Source: Sycon ciliatum
Lineage: Eukaryota > Porifera > Calcarea > Leucosolenida > Sycettidae
DNA: 64,000 nt
Direction: 5' to 3'
Assembly (NCBI RefSeq): GCF_964019385.1
Contig: NC_088646.1
Span: forward strand, 41,229,563-41,293,562
Shown piece by piece: positions 48,201 to 59,150 of this stretch. Below the pieces are notes generated by a model. That model was not told where the DNA came from. It worked only from the letters and a program-made list of their open reading frames with translations, and did not search any database. Every line of letters starts with the position of its first letter. Within the stretch, counting starts at the first letter, position 1. The position numbers were made by a program, and so were the translations under genes.

Positions 48201-51200
48201 GACCACTTGTTCAACCATGTTCGATTGGGAATAAAGGAGGAACGCTGCATCGCAGCCTTTTCGGACCAAAACCAGTCGACTCAGCGTCCAAAAGACTACA
48301 ACATATGGGCCAATCGCGGTCATCCGTGATTTTATAAGAACGAAATGGCGCTTTTAGTGACATTTTGCATACACATTCCCATCTAGTAGGGCGCAGTCAC
48401 CCAGTTTCGGTGGAAGTGCGCGAGTTCGATTGGGATTCAAGTAGGAAGGGGGCGTCTCAGCTTTCTCGGACCAAGACCATTCGACTCAGCACCCCGAAGA
48501 CTACAACTGGTGAAATTTTAATTTTTGCCTTAACCCTTTGATAGCCACAGGAAAATTTCAAAATTCTGCATTTTTTTCGTGTTCCTTGGATCATAGCTTC
48601 AGTTCTACTCACTCAATCCTCACAATCTAGGGCTTCCTGGAAAGGTCTCCGCGAGAGGAAGAGAATGAGGTCGATCATGATAGCCAGCACACCGTCTATC
48701 CAGCGCTAGATCGCAGCGACAGTACGAAAAATGCCCCAAATGCGTCCAATTGCGTCCCGCTCCAGATATTTCATTTTACTCGATCGTGGAGTTCCAATTT
48801 TTTCGCTGTGTACTCTTGACAATATCAACAGTGAAACCCGTGCAAATCCGAGTAAACCAGCGTGACGAAAAGTCTCAAAATTCTCAATACTAAAGTCGCA
48901 CTGCGCGCTTTTGAAATTGCCGCGATCGCGGCTCAACTTACGTCTCAGCTTTCTCGGACCAAGACCATTCGACTCAGCACCCCGAAGACTACAACTGGTG
49001 AAATTTTAATTTTTGCCTTAACCCTTTGATAGCCACAGGAAAATTTCAAAATTCTGCATTTTTTTCGTGTTCCTTGGATCATAGCTTCAGTTCTACTCAC
49101 TCAATCCTCACAATCTAGGGCTTCCTGGAAAGGTCTCCGCGAGAGGAAGAGAATGAGGTCGATCATGATAGCCAGCACACCGTCTATCCAGCGCTAGATC
49201 GCAGCGACAGTACGAAAAATGCCCCAAATGCGTCCAATTGCGTCCCGCTCCAGATATTTCATTTTACTCGATCGTGGAGTTCCAATTTTTTCGCTGTGTA
49301 CTCTTGACAATATCAACAGTGAAACCCGTGCAAATCCGAGTAAACCAGCGTGACGAAAAGTCTCAAAATTCTCAATACTAAAGTCGCACTGCGCGCTTTT
49401 GAAATTGCCGCGATCGCGGCTCAACTTACGAGTGATTTATCTCGAGAACCGTTGCTCGCAGCGCTTCGCGGATTGTTTCTCCCGACAGGTGAGCGTTTTC
49501 TCTTCGCCCTGGATATTTCGATCACTGGATTTGAGCGAGATTGGACTGAGTTACGATCTGTTGAAGTTTTGCATTTGAATGCGTCGTTTACGACGCATTC
49601 AAGTATGGGGCGGCTCTTAAAGGGTCCCTAGTTGGGGGGCCGAGCACGCCCCTGCTGCAGGCACGGTGACCAGCTGACTGGTGTACGCAGGAGCACGTGA
49701 CCACTTGTTCAACCATGTTCGATTGGGAATAAAGGAGGAACGCTGCATCGCAGCCTTTTCGGACCAAAACCAGTCGACTCAGCGTCCAAAAGACTACAAC
49801 ATATGGGCCAATCGCGGTCATCCGTGATTTTATAAGAACGAAATGGCGCTTTTAGTGACATTTTGCATACACATTCCCATCTAGTAGGGCGCAGTCACCC
49901 AGTTTCGGTGGAAGTGCGCGAGTTCGATTGGGATTCAAGTAGGAAGGGGGCGTCTCAGCTTTCTCGGACCAAGACCATTCGACTCAGCACCCCGAAGACT
50001 ACAACTGGTGAAATTTTAATTTTTGCCTTAACTTCCCCTTCAAGATTCAGAATATCTATTTGAGCCTGGGTGTATCTCGATTTAAAATATTAAGCGGTGA
50101 GGAGACAATAATTTGATAACCGCAATCATAAGAACATTTGTGTACATGTATACTCACGATTTCTTCTTACTTTTAATCGTTTTATTGCACATTGTCTCCA
50201 CTGTTTTGCATTGCATGAATAAAGTACACAAATGTCGTTTCAACTTGTCTTGTTGATTGCGGTTATCACATTATTGTCTCCTTGCCGTTTTTTAAATCAG
50301 CAGATTCGTAAGCCTTTTCTTTGCATGTGCCACAACGTAGACACCCTCATCTCCACGTAGAAATCTGGACCCTAACCACAAGAAGCCGTAGACTCTAACC
50401 CAGACACCTGCTCTCTACGTGATGTTTCTACGTTTCACGTGGAGCAGAACCTCTGTCTATTGCTACACTGTGGCTCTCTCGGTAGAATAATGATTTATTA
50501 GTGATATTTCTAGCTAGTACATGTAGTTATAAAGCACTTGACACCTAATTTGTGTGACTGGCATCGGAATCTCACTGTGTTTCACTTTTCTTGGTGCTTG
50601 TGACTTTGCAGCAAAATTTGACGTTGACCGAAGCTCAGGCTCTCCTTCACGACAATGATGACACTCTTGTGCTGACCGTGTTTGACTATTGGCAGGCAAA
50701 ACGTGCACGTGTGGTAAGATACTAGAGTAATACACTTGCTTGTTGTCTGCGTTAGCTGGTGTGATCCAGGATACAGTTCTGGCTCTTGTATGTTGATATG
50801 TGCTGTGTAAACTTGGGTTTTATACCTATGGCTCTTGCATGTCGATATGTGCCGTGTAAACTTGGGTTGTATAACTATGGCTCTTGCATGTTGATATGTG
50901 CCGTGTAAGCTTGGGTTGTATAACTATTGCTGCACATGCATTTTTGCTAATACTGCCACCTTGGATTTTGGACTGCTGGTTACAATGCAGAAAATACCTT
51001 TGATGGCCACTGTCAAGCAGGAGAAACGAGATGGTTCTTCAGCCACCGACTATTATGTTGCTTTCCGCCGACGCACTGAAAAGATGCAAACACGCAAGGC
51101 AAGGATACAGTTGTCTCTTCGTGTCCACATGGGTGTATTTGTCTCTTCGTGCCCACATCAGTCAATTACCAATATTGTTGTTGGCACGGGTAGTAAGCAA

Positions 51201-52448
51201 CACGCATTAGCAGGTCAATGTGACCCATTTGTGAGCCAGGTGTTTCTCTTACTGAGTATCTGATTTTGACTTGCCACATATGAACACAAATATTTATCTT
51301 GTTATTTTCACATATTTGTTTCGCAATGTCATTCGACTGACACTTTGTCTAGTCTCACCAGTATTTCTCAATGATTTTGAGTTGCATGCATCTGCAGTTT
51401 CCACAGTGTCACTGGCTGCAGGTGTTGCCTTCAGCTGTGCCGCAGTTGAGTGCTGCAGTTGACTGCTGCAGTGAGGACTGATGGTGCATGATGGTACATC
51501 GATGTGATCAGCTGTCATGAGAAGTGATTGATGTGCCTGATGCCATTGTGTATTATTGGAGGTAGCACCTTCCCTATGCATATGCTATGATGATGTGGGA
51601 GAGACTATTCTCTGTCCATATGCTATGGCTTCCTCTCACTAGAACCGTAAAAATGACGAGGCTTCTTACGAACGAATGTGCAAACTGCGGCGTGACTTGG
51701 AACGCAGTTGGTAAGAAGTGCCCTGTGTTGCCTACACACTGGCTTACCTGATTTTGTGTCTAAGATATAACCTTATCTTGCTGTGTGCTGCTGGTGGTGC
51801 ATAATCTGAATGTGTGTGTGTGTGGGGGGGGGGGGGGGGGGCGCAGGTGTGTGTGTGAGAGAGAGAGTGAGAGAGAGCCCATGGTACATGCTGGTGGTGT
51901 GTGTAAGTGCATGTGTAAGCAATGAACAGTGGCGGCAGGGCTAACTTTTTGTGCTGATGCGTATTGAGCTATAAAAACTGCGTCCCTGATTTGAGTTTTT
52001 CCACTTTGTTCCGCACATATCTCCAATATTACTGCTCGTAGTAGATTGATCCTTTTTTTCATTTTGTTCACCGTTCTATGTATCTTTTGTGCATGTTGCC
52101 TCTTATGTCCCTTCTAGGTAGCTGCTTGTCCTTGAATAAGGTTTCAGTGTGCGTGTGTGTGTGTGTGTGCAATGTTGCGTATAACCGTTGGTTGTGTCTG
52201 CTGTTGGCTGCATCCCGTTGCTATGTGTTGAACAGTCAATTACTAGCTCTCATCAAGCAGCGCGAGCAGAAGAAGCAAGACCTTATCAACAGCATGAAGG
52301 ACATCTTTTGTCACCGGTAAGCCAACCCTCCGCATACTGGCAGGCATTGCTTGCTATCATAGCCTATGGTTGCATGGGTACGGGCTAAAGTGAACTGGTC
52401 AGCTGAACGCTGTGTGTGTGTGTGTGATGTGGACTGGTCAGCTGAATG

Positions 52449-52502
<54 letters not shown>

Positions 52503-55500
52503 TGTGGACTGGCCAGCTGAATGCTGTACGTGTGATGTGCTTGCATGTCCTCCGAAGATGGCGTGTAGTTGTCAGGGGGAGTATGTTTGGGAAACGGAAA
52601 GTACAATGAACAGAGGAGTGGTATTGTGATGCCAACACTTACTGTGCTGTATCCCTTTCAGCTGGGGGTATGGGCGTTAGCGGTTGGCCCTTTTGCAGGG
52701 GGTAACGCCCATACCCCCTCCCCCCCCCCCCCCCCCTGCAAAAGGGCCAACCACTGATTCTTTGACTTTGAGCATACTCCACACTGGTGCCATGCATGTG
52801 GTAATAGTGACAATTGTGCCTTGTGTATGTGTTAATAGCAACAAGATACGAGACTGGAACAGCAGCACCTACAACTCTGTCATCGATCAACTATTTCGAA
52901 AACCCAGCATTGTACCTCCTCATCCGGCGCAGGCATCTGGCCAAATGATGCAAATGTACAATCGTCAACTTTTGCAGCAATCGCAGCAGCAACAACAGGT
53001 GGGTTAATTTTCCTTTATGCAATGTGTCATTTGTGGTATTGGTGTGCTGCTGTAACGTACTTCCTCCGCGTCATTAAAATTGTCGCTTCCTGGGGCGACT
53101 TTTCAAATTAATTTTGTCCACTCGACGGGCAAAGAAATCAGCTAGAAATTGAGGCAGAGCATTGTTGACGGACCAAGCTTTAGTTTGTGGCCTCCCGCTT
53201 CGCTGCACTTGTACCTAAGGTCGACGTCTTCATCAGAGTTTGAGGCAGACCCTTCAGCACTCAACAATACGCTGAACAAGACGTGCGTTCAAATTCAGGT
53301 CAAGAAACTTCATTTTCGAGCGATCCATGCCTTCGGGTGGGCGTGGCAGGCGATGACGGCAAACTAGCATTTTGCAAGTACACTGTAACGACTTTCCAGC
53401 GCAATAGGGTAAGCAGTTCCACACCTTCTTTCCTTGGCAAGCTATTTGCTAATTTTGTTGGTGTTTTCAGACCTGCTATCTTCGCAGCAATGTGCGCCAC
53501 ATGTAGCGCATTTTAGGAATTCGAGAACACTTTGTTCTTGCCATCGTCAACTTCAGCATCTCGAATTCAGGAGAGATACCAGGATTCTTATACCAGAGCT
53601 TGCAATCTTGATAAATGCTCACACGAACGATGTGGGACGGCACGAACTCCAGAAAAACGATTCACGCTCTGGGGCTGAATAGTTCGCAGCGCGATGAATT
53701 TGTTTATTGCGGAAGAGAGCTCCGACAAAGTCTGAGACCACCAGGGCTTCAGAAACAAGTAGACATTGCGCAGGAAAGGTCGCACCAATGTTCGAACACA
53801 GAAAACAACGATTCCGACAGTCTAAGATGAGCAAGTCACAAACATTGCGATGTGCAAAGCGACAATTTAAATGACGCGGAGGAAGTACTACGTACTGTGT
53901 CCACTCGTACTGTCAAGGTCCTGTGTGAGCCTGACCTACAAGTACTTTTGCCTGGATTGTCTATGTGTGTGTGTGTGTGTGTGTATGTGTGTGTGTATGT
54001 AATGAAAAGACCAAAAAGTAGGGATTCACTGGCCAGAAAAAGCCACTTCATAGCTGTGTGGTGTAGACCAGGCTGGATAGTGGCGGTCAATTCTTCAGCC
54101 TTGCAAGCTGTTGAATGGTGCAATCCCAGCACAAGCTGCTATGGCTTCTGCTGTAGCATCGCTGTCATCGCCTCCGGCGATGGGCGTCCAATGGTGTATG
54201 TATGTGTGTGTGTATGTGTGTGTGTATGTATGTGTGTGTGTATGTTGCTATTGACAGATGTCCTATCCTGGTTATATGGTTGGTGGACACGGTGTTGCCG
54301 CTGCTCAAAGTTCCTCTCTCACTCAGCAACTGCAGCATCCTGTAGCAAGTGTTGGTGAGACAAGTGCGACAGCGTCGGACGTCTCCATGCCATGGGCACA
54401 GCAGCCCACTGTAAGTCCCTTCCTTATTAACCACCGGTCTCTCTGCAGTGATATAAGCATGTACCGTATAAAGTACCGCTAGAGCGCCCCACCTTGACTA
54501 CAACCAGGGAAAGGAAAATCGTATGGCAGAGTGCAACGAAGTTTGTACAGTGTGAGAACCTTAGTGTACTAAGGTCACACTTAGCAGGTTTTTGTGTGGA
54601 GCTCGTGTCCACTCGAAGGTATGTATTAGACACCCTTGGCAAAAAACGTTATGTTGTAACGGTATTATCGTAAGGGGGAAAATACTGTGATTTGGGTTCG
54701 ACCTTTAGCAAGATACACGCTATTTTTGTACGCTGTTGCCACGAGAATAGCTTCTTTTTTTTGCGCGCGGTACAACCATTTTTAGTCACCATACACGCGA
54801 TACAAGGTGAAATGCGTACGGACTATGCAATATTTGGCCAAAACACGTACCGTTGGTCACAACGATAAATCAGCCCCCATAACGTTTATACGCTGCAGCT
54901 TCAACGCTATTTGGTTGATCAAGGTACGAGTACCGTAAAAAATAGCGTTACCGTTGTTTGCTAAGGGTGTCTAATGACTGCACAAACGTGCAATATGTGT
55001 ACAAGGTTCGTGTCGTATGACCTACAGACAGGAGACCACCTCCACAAAAACGACCATGAAAGGACGAGATAGTGGGGCGCTCTCGCAGTACTTTACGATA
55101 TGTGCACGTGTATGGTACAATGTGTATGGATGTTGACCCATTTTGCCCTGTAGGATATTGGGTAGTGTTGTGTTGCTGACTTGCTGTTTTGTTCTCCTTT
55201 ATGGTGTTTTGCTTTGCTCATACTGCTTCTCACGTATTGTTCGTGTGCTCTTTCAGGCTGAGGGAGCCGATTCAAGGCAAACTACGAAACAAAAAGATCG
55301 ATCCAAGTAGGTAGATGTCACCGTATGCCTTGAGGCTCTTTGTGTGTGTTGCACGCGTGTGTGTGGGCGTGTGTGTGTGCATGTTCGTGTGTTTGTTTGT
55401 TTGTAGATGTCTGTTGGGGGGGGGGGGGGGGGTGCTGGGTTGGATACATCGCTGCTACATGTATTCATTCTGCACCTTGGGGGGGGGGGGGGGGGGGTTG

Positions 55501-58500
55501 TGGCTCAATAGCCAATTCAGGCATCTCTGTAAAATTCTAAATCTTGCTTTTCTCAGCTGGAAAGACTGCGCTGTGTAACCAGTTTGATCAAAGTGCTGGT
55601 GTTGATTTGTGTTGTGAATGTGAGAAGTGTGCGCAGCCCCTTATTTTCTCCTTTATCTGTCACTGTTGTGTCTGTATCATGTCCAGGCGCAAGCATCACA
55701 AAAAGAAGCATCATGCTCCGACACAGGCACCCGTAAGCCACTGCTCTTGGTCTTGCACGTTGTATCCTGGGGGGTAAAGCTTTGTTGAAGTACAGCACCA
55801 TCCCTTGCTGCAGTTTGTGTGTGTGGTGTGGTTCGTTGAGCACTGAATGTTCTTCTTTTTCATATACATGTATGTGTGTATGTAGGTTGAGAATCCTATT
55901 GTGTTACCCGAGGAAGTGGCTAGCGAGGAAGATCATGTCCTGCCTCTGGTAAGTGCACGGCTACTTTGCTGTTGAGGGTAACACCGAATGTTCTTTTCAG
56001 CTAAATGAATGACTGCTAATAATCACTATGAATGAAAGGGATGATATTGATCAGTTTGAGGGAGATGAGCGGGGAAACAAGGCCGAAGGAAGACTTGACC
56101 GGCACCACCAGAGCATGAACAAGTGTCTACTTTTTGCATTGAGATCTGAAACAATGGCAGCAAAGGACTTTACTTCTAGCTTTTTGCATCCATGTAGACA
56201 TGTATGTTATTCACCATGCCTTGGTATGTCATGCTTGTCATGCAACTGCCAATAGTGCTGGTATGCCAAGTGTCAGGCTCAGCCAACCATGACCAGCTAA
56301 CAGACAGCCAGGGGATAAAGACACGAGCATGTGTGTGATGTGATTGTTCCTTGCACAGCCGCCAGTGGAGATTGTGGAACAAGAATCTACCGGACCGTTT
56401 GCCTTCAAGCGTAGACTACACGTGCAATATTGTTTGGTGAGTGGCGGCGGCAGTGAGTGTGTAGCTACTGTCTCTGTGTGGTTGGATGGGCTGCTGCTGC
56501 TGTGGTGCTGCTGGACAGGTACATGTCACCGAGTAGGAGAAATGAGGCTGGACGCAGTTTTGATTCAGGTCAGTGCCACCAACCGGGAAATTCAAACCCA
56601 ACTTGCAAAAATCGTTTTTGTTCAGGGTCCTCCAAATTTTCACAGAGGATAGCCAATGGAGAGCTTCCACCACCTGACCAATTTGTTGGCATTCCATCAC
56701 GCCAAATTCAAAATATGCCCATAGTAACGGTGACGGAGAAGTTACAACTCTTATGGCCGATTCACAATACAACTTTCTGCGACGCGACTTGCGACACATG
56801 CGACGAGCTGCGGCAGCGACACACGGTTCACAATATTCTTCATGTCTGCGACATCCGCATGCGCAAGTAGTACTATGCACGTGCACTGTACGTGCACCCA
56901 GGGTCGAAACTGTACTCCATTTGTGTATGTCGCGTGTCGCATGTCCCAAAAGTTAACTTTCTTCAACTTCTGCGACAGGTGCATTGCGACAGCTTGCGAC
57001 AGCTCGCGACAGGCAGTTTCTTGTCGCAACTGTCGCAAATCACGTGTCGCGTCGCAGAAAGTTGTATTGTGAATCGGCCTTAAGACTGATGATTGTGTGC
57101 GTTGTCCTTATTGTTTGCCCTGGTCCTCTTCGGTATTCGCTAGTTGCTGCAAGTGCGATGCTGATCAAAGTCTGATGGGCTTGTCGTGTTTCCCTTGTGT
57201 CTGTCTGTCTGTGTGTGTCTGTGTCCACTGTTCTTTATTTTAGCCACGGGAATGTCTAGAAGTAGGCCTTCCTTTTGAGCTGGAGGGTGAAGCAGATCCA
57301 GCCGTTGAGTTGCCTAGCAACAAGCGATATCGACTCTTCCTTACCTCTATGGGTAGAGCAGGACCGTTCCTTGGCTTGTCAAGGCAGAGAATTGGTCGAG
57401 GTGGCAGGTGAGTCACTGCTTTTGTTTGCGCTGCTGGTTGCATCGTGGCGTATGTTTTTATTCGTAGGAATGGTTTGACATCAGGGGAGCTATTTCTTTT
57501 TGACGATTCATTGTGCTGCTGTTTGAGTGGTTGACGATTCATTGTGCTGCTGTTTGAGTGGTTGCATCTGTGTTGCGTTTTGTGGCCATGTGTTTTGTTT
57601 TGGTCCTAATATGGCGTGTGGTGACTTGTGCTTGTGCCCATATGTTTTCATGTAGACGGTATCTTGACAGAGGGCCATGGCCGTATGGTGGTGATGAAGA
57701 GCTGAGTCATTCCCTTCAGCATGGTCATGTTGATGTGTGTGATGTCAACATTCAGGATCCTTCTATGTAAGTTTGATATTACTAGTGGGCTGTGTGTGTG
57801 TGTGCTGTGTGCTGTGTGGGAAACTTACTTCTGTGCCAGGGCTGTATATGTGCTGTGTTGGAAACTTACTTCTGTGTTTTGCTGTGTTGGAAACCTGCTT
57901 CTGTGTATGCAGGGCATTGTATGCTAATGTGCTGGGTGTGTTGCCATTCTTCCTGTGTGTGTCGGTACTATTGTCCAGGCCGTACTACCAGCTGGATTCT
58001 CCACCGCCTGCAAAACGCGTAGCACATTCTTTTCCGTCTAGGCGTAGGAACGTTGGTACTGCGACTGCGTCATCACCAGCCGGGAGTTTCCTGCCGCCAG
58101 AAGAGCGCAGGTTATTTGCACACTTACCCATTACTCCAGTCAGTAGTGATGAAGACGATCCGGAGTCTCCTCGCAGCACACATACTAGGGATAGTGAGGA
58201 ACTTGATGATCCCTGGAGTGATTTTCATGAATTTGGGGAAATAGTAACATGCGTGCGTCTTTCATCATCGACACCAGCTGGCGTTGCTCATCGTCTGCTT
58301 GAGACCGATAGCGGTCTTGACAGTAATGGTGTAAGTCCATTGTCGGATACGCATGCTAGCCGATCATCAGTCGGCCGTTCCTCTGGTGGCAAATCTTCCC
58401 CGTGCATTTCATCAGTGCATGATGGTGACGATGAAGGTATGCCGCTGGATGGCACCTGTAGTCCGTCAATGAAGATTCGTTCATCATCAGTGTGGGGTGA

Positions 58501-59150
58501 GAGAAATGTGGCCAGTGACGTCACCAACCATCACCCTTCAACTGCTGCGACTAGTCGAACTGCAACAGCAGCAGCAGCAGCATTAGATAGTAGAAGACAG
58601 TCTGTGAGTAGTGGTGCTGGCGGTGCTGGCTGTGGTCCTGTTGACAATGCTCCTGTCCCCATGGCAGTCTTACCACCTCAACAAGAACCGAACAATCACA
58701 TTGCTACTACTGGCAGTAGTGGTGGTGGTGCTGCTATGCGTTCACAACCCACTGCCAACAGTAGCTGGCATGCGACTGGCTCGGCACCGACAGTTCCTGC
58801 ATCTTCAGACTCAATTCTTAGCAAACAGCGGTAAGACACGAATTTCTCGTCTTTTTTTCTTTGCCTCATGCTTTTGCGATGCAATGTCTGCTTTTGAATT
58901 GTTTTGGTTTGTTTTGCGAGCTGTTCTGGTGTATTTCACATGTTACCGTTGCTGCTGTTGGTGGTGTGCTTGTATTGGGCAACAGAAAGATTACTAGTAG
59001 TGTTGTGAAGCTAGCAACTGTGTTCCTGAATTGCTGTTCTGTGTTCCTGAATTGCTGTTCTGTGTTCCCTGTAGAACAAACCAACCACTGCCTGGTCATC
59101 GGCACTCCAACAACCAATCTCCCATCCACAACATCCTAAGAGTGTTGTGA
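42277..59150 (+). CDS. Epc: Enhancer of polycomb homologue, 18 exons, about 852 aa
   Basis: Nuclear scaffold subunit of the NuA4/TIP60 histone acetyltransferase complex. Exons: 42277-42429, 44715-44871, 45333-45403, 46337-46402, 50612-50713, 50991-51098, 51643-51710, 52236-52316, 52839-52998, 54258-54410, 55257-55306, 55687-55732, 55886-55948, 56359-56436, 57244-57407, 57656-57766, 57979-58830, 59075-59150; frame is continuous through all junctions. The N-terminal EPL1 domain (about residues 1-240) shows KLSFRARALDPNKALPVYHA, INRAVPEMPTGMEKEEE, EHHLQRAMAAQQLYGEA, LEKGLGQQS, VKQEKRDGSS, YVAFRRRTEKMQTRKNRKND and KLRRDLER. A Gln run ends exon 9, a basic RKHHKKKHH is in exon 12, and GPFAFKRR and RQRIGRGGRRYLDRG are in exons 14-16. 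Exon 17 is a long Ser/Ala-rich tail. If the last intron is kept, translation stops at 58832-58834 (828 aa). Human EPC1 is similar in length. Confidence 0.93.
42740..43405. mobile_element. Element with direct repeats and a hammerhead motif (Epc intron 1)
   Basis: A block of about 65 bp (TATCTAGTTACAGTGGTG, then CTCTTAACTCGTTTCCATAT) occurs at about 42757-42823 and again at 43337-43400. Between them lie the hammerhead candidate (42850-42898) and about 430 bp of non-coding sequence. GAACTCGGGTATTGAGCCAA near 42720 is inverted at about 42823-42843. Direct repeats plus a hammerhead recall Penelope-like elements or retrozymes, but no reverse transcriptase is present and the limits are uncertain. 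Confidence 0.45.
42850..42898 (+). ncRNA. Hammerhead ribozyme candidate, type I with minimal stem III
   Basis: All conserved core elements are present in order. Stem I 5' strand CACAC is at 42850-42854 and CTGATGA at 42855-42861. Stem II is GCCGT/ACGGC with a 10-base loop, and GAAA is at 42882-42885. Stem III is one C-G pair plus the conserved A-U pair, closed by GTAT. Cleavage would fall after C42893 of GTC, and stem I closes with GTGTG (42894-42898). The very short stem III is the form known from Penelope-like elements and retrozymes. It is sense with respect to Epc, in intron 1. Self-cleavage is a prediction. Confidence 0.65.
43949..44154. mobile_element. MITE related to 12259-12465
   Basis: Ends CTGTAAACTGCC and GCGGTTTACA, with internal CGCAAGAACAGCA and AATATT words, match the family at 12259-12465 allowing for divergence. 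Epc intron 1. Confidence 0.65.
44925..45195. mobile_element. MITE with GTGTCGCGTATAAA ends
   Basis: CTGTAGTGTCGCGTATAAAGC at the left and GCTTTTATACGCGACGTTACGG at the right are inverted with a few changes, with TA at both flanks. The interior is built from AATAGAAGCATG and GAATAGAAGC repeats. It begins about 50 bases after Epc exon 2. Confidence 0.75.
46166..46240 (+). repeat. tRNA-like sequence, probably the head of a SINE
   Basis: An A-box TAGCTCAGTGG (46175-46185) and a perfect B-box GGTTCGAATCC (46219-46229) have tRNA spacing, and an anticodon-like arm TCGCT/AGCGA is present. The 7-base loop GGCCTCA lacks the invariant T33 and the acceptor ends do not pair, so a working tRNA is unlikely. 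About 100 bases of unrelated sequence follow before Epc exon 4. Epc intron 3. Confidence 0.6.
46747..47146. mobile_element. hAT-type MITE, 400 bp, with perfect 8-bp target duplication
   Basis: Inverted ends TAGGGCTCAAACG and CGTTTGAGCCCTA; the duplication GTATTATT is perfect at 46739-46746 and 47147-47154. Subterminal TTAACCGGTT and AACCGGTTAACC words pair. The ends resemble the element at 37896-38397. Epc intron 4. Confidence 0.88.
48453..49428. repeat. Apparently exact tandem duplication, 488-bp period
   Basis: The block starting TCTCAGCTTTCTCGG and ending GGCTCAACTTACG is present twice in direct order (48453-48940 and 48941-49428). I see no differences between the copies, so the duplication is very recent. 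It includes the last 80 bases of the foldback right arm. Confidence 0.9.
48535..49627. mobile_element. Element with CCCTTTGATAGCC / GGCTCTTAAAGGG ends
   Basis: The ends are short imperfect inverted repeats, and TTAA lies at both junctions (48530-48533 and the terminal CTTAAAGGG). Most of its length is the duplicated 488-bp unit. The sequence that follows (49624 on) repeats the sequence that precedes it (48127 on). Confidence 0.55.
50305..50452. mobile_element. Truncated copy of the 3621-3954 MITE
   Basis: It shares GTGCCACAACGTAGA, CTCATCTCCRCGTAGAAATC, AGACTCTAACCCAGACACC and the end AGCAGAACCT with the element inside the LINE near the window start. The left half is missing. Epc intron 4. 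Confidence 0.7.
50770..50928. repeat. 52-bp tandem repeat, three copies
   Basis: The unit contains GGCTCTTGCATGTTGATATG, GCCGTGTAAACTTGGG and TTGTATAACTAT. Intron 5 of Epc. Confidence 0.9.
51099..51642 (+). other. GC-AG intron of Epc (intron 6)
   Basis: The conserved QTRKNRKNDE sequence requires exon 6 to end with AAG at 51098 and exon 7 to begin with AACCGT at 51643. The intron therefore starts GCAAGG rather than GT. AG|GCAAG is the usual context of GC donors. The acceptor CTCTCACTAG is normal. Confidence 0.8.
52411..52501. repeat. TG microsatellite flanked by duplicated sequence
   Basis: A long TG tract is flanked on both sides by GATGTGGACTGG.CAGCTGAATGCTG, which also occurs once more upstream; the tract and its flank were duplicated together. 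Epc intron 8. Confidence 0.85.
52664..52752. repeat. Interleaved inverted repeats (A-B-A'-B') with C tract
   Basis: A (52664-52679, GGGGGTATGGGCGTTA) pairs with A' (52703-52718). B (52682-52702, starting GGTTGGCCCTTTTGCA) pairs with B' (52732-52752). The order A, B, A', B' is the topology of a pseudoknot. A run of C lies between A' and B'. Epc intron 8. Confidence 0.85.
54195..54245. repeat. TG tract abutting Epc exon 10
   Basis: TG with ATG steps runs to 12 bases before the acceptor TTGACAG. A second TG tract is at 53963-54000. Confidence 0.85.
54463..55098. mobile_element. MITE of the CCGTAAAGTACC family, carrying a nested element
   Basis: Left end TACCGTATAAAGTACCGCTA with GAGCGCCCCACC; right end GTGGGGCGCTC with GCAGTACTTTACGATA. 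The middle parts (CACACTTAGCAGG, GTCGTATGACCTACAGACAG) match the copy at 17277-17569. It is split by the element at 54629-54971. Epc intron 10. Confidence 0.75.
54629..54971. mobile_element. Nested MITE with GACACCCTTGGCAAA ends
   Basis: Ends GACACCCTTGGCAAA and TTTGCTAAGGGTGTC are inverted with one change and flanked by TA. Internal GTAACGGTA and TAGCGTTACCG words also pair. It interrupts the larger MITE, so it arrived later. Confidence 0.8.
55416..55497. repeat. Two G homopolymers
   Basis: Two runs of about 17 G each, roughly 50 bases apart, in Epc intron 11; G-quadruplex-capable on the sense strand. Confidence 0.9.
56754..57079. mobile_element. PIF/Harbinger-like MITE with TTA target duplication
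   Basis: Ends GGCCGATTCACAATACAACT and AGTTGTATTGTGAATCGGCC are long, near-perfect inverted repeats (about 38 bp, with CTTTCTGCGACGCGAC). TTA is at 56751-56753 and 57080-57082. The interior is packed with TGCGACA and TGTCGCA words. Epc intron 14. Confidence 0.85.
57800..57918. repeat. Short tandem repeat near Epc exon 17
   Basis: GCTGTGTTGGAAACTTACTT and close variants occur three times in intron 16. A two-copy repeat (TTGACGATTCATTGTGCTGC) lies at about 57500-57562 in intron 15. Confidence 0.8.
59018..59074 (+). repeat. Tandem repeat containing the acceptor of the putative last Epc exon
   Basis: CTGTGTTCCTGAATTGCTGTT is present twice and a third, partial unit ends CTGTGTTCCCTGTAG, the acceptor used here for exon 18. 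Confidence 0.8.

Larger units (their letters stand above)
47474..50041. mobile_element. Rearranged foldback, second copy of the 18566-19427 family
   Basis: The left arm (47474-47955) matches the left arm at 18566. The right arm occurs twice (about 48127-48534 and 49624-50041). Between the arms, a G/C-rich insert occupies 47956-48126 (CACGGGGGGG and CCCCGGCAATTTTC), and 48535-49627 is another element. Termini are TTAAAGGGGAAGT and ACTTCCCCTTCAA. It sits inside Epc intron 4, nested in the foldback at 47262-50306. Confidence 0.8.
47262..50306. mobile_element. Large foldback hosting a second nested foldback (Epc intron 4)
   Basis: Outer arms: CAGCAGATT, GATTGCGGTTATC, CGACATTTGTGTAC and CTTTATTCATGCAATG at 47262-47370 recur inverted at about 50185-50306. 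The space between is filled by the element at 47474-50041. Related palindromic sequence lies at 28270-28400. Confidence 0.65.

Noticed and set aside
53000..54190. Additional Epc exon between exons 9 and 10
   Set aside because: Short frames exist but none matches Epc or is bounded by sites that keep phase; exons 9 and 10 already join in phase 0.
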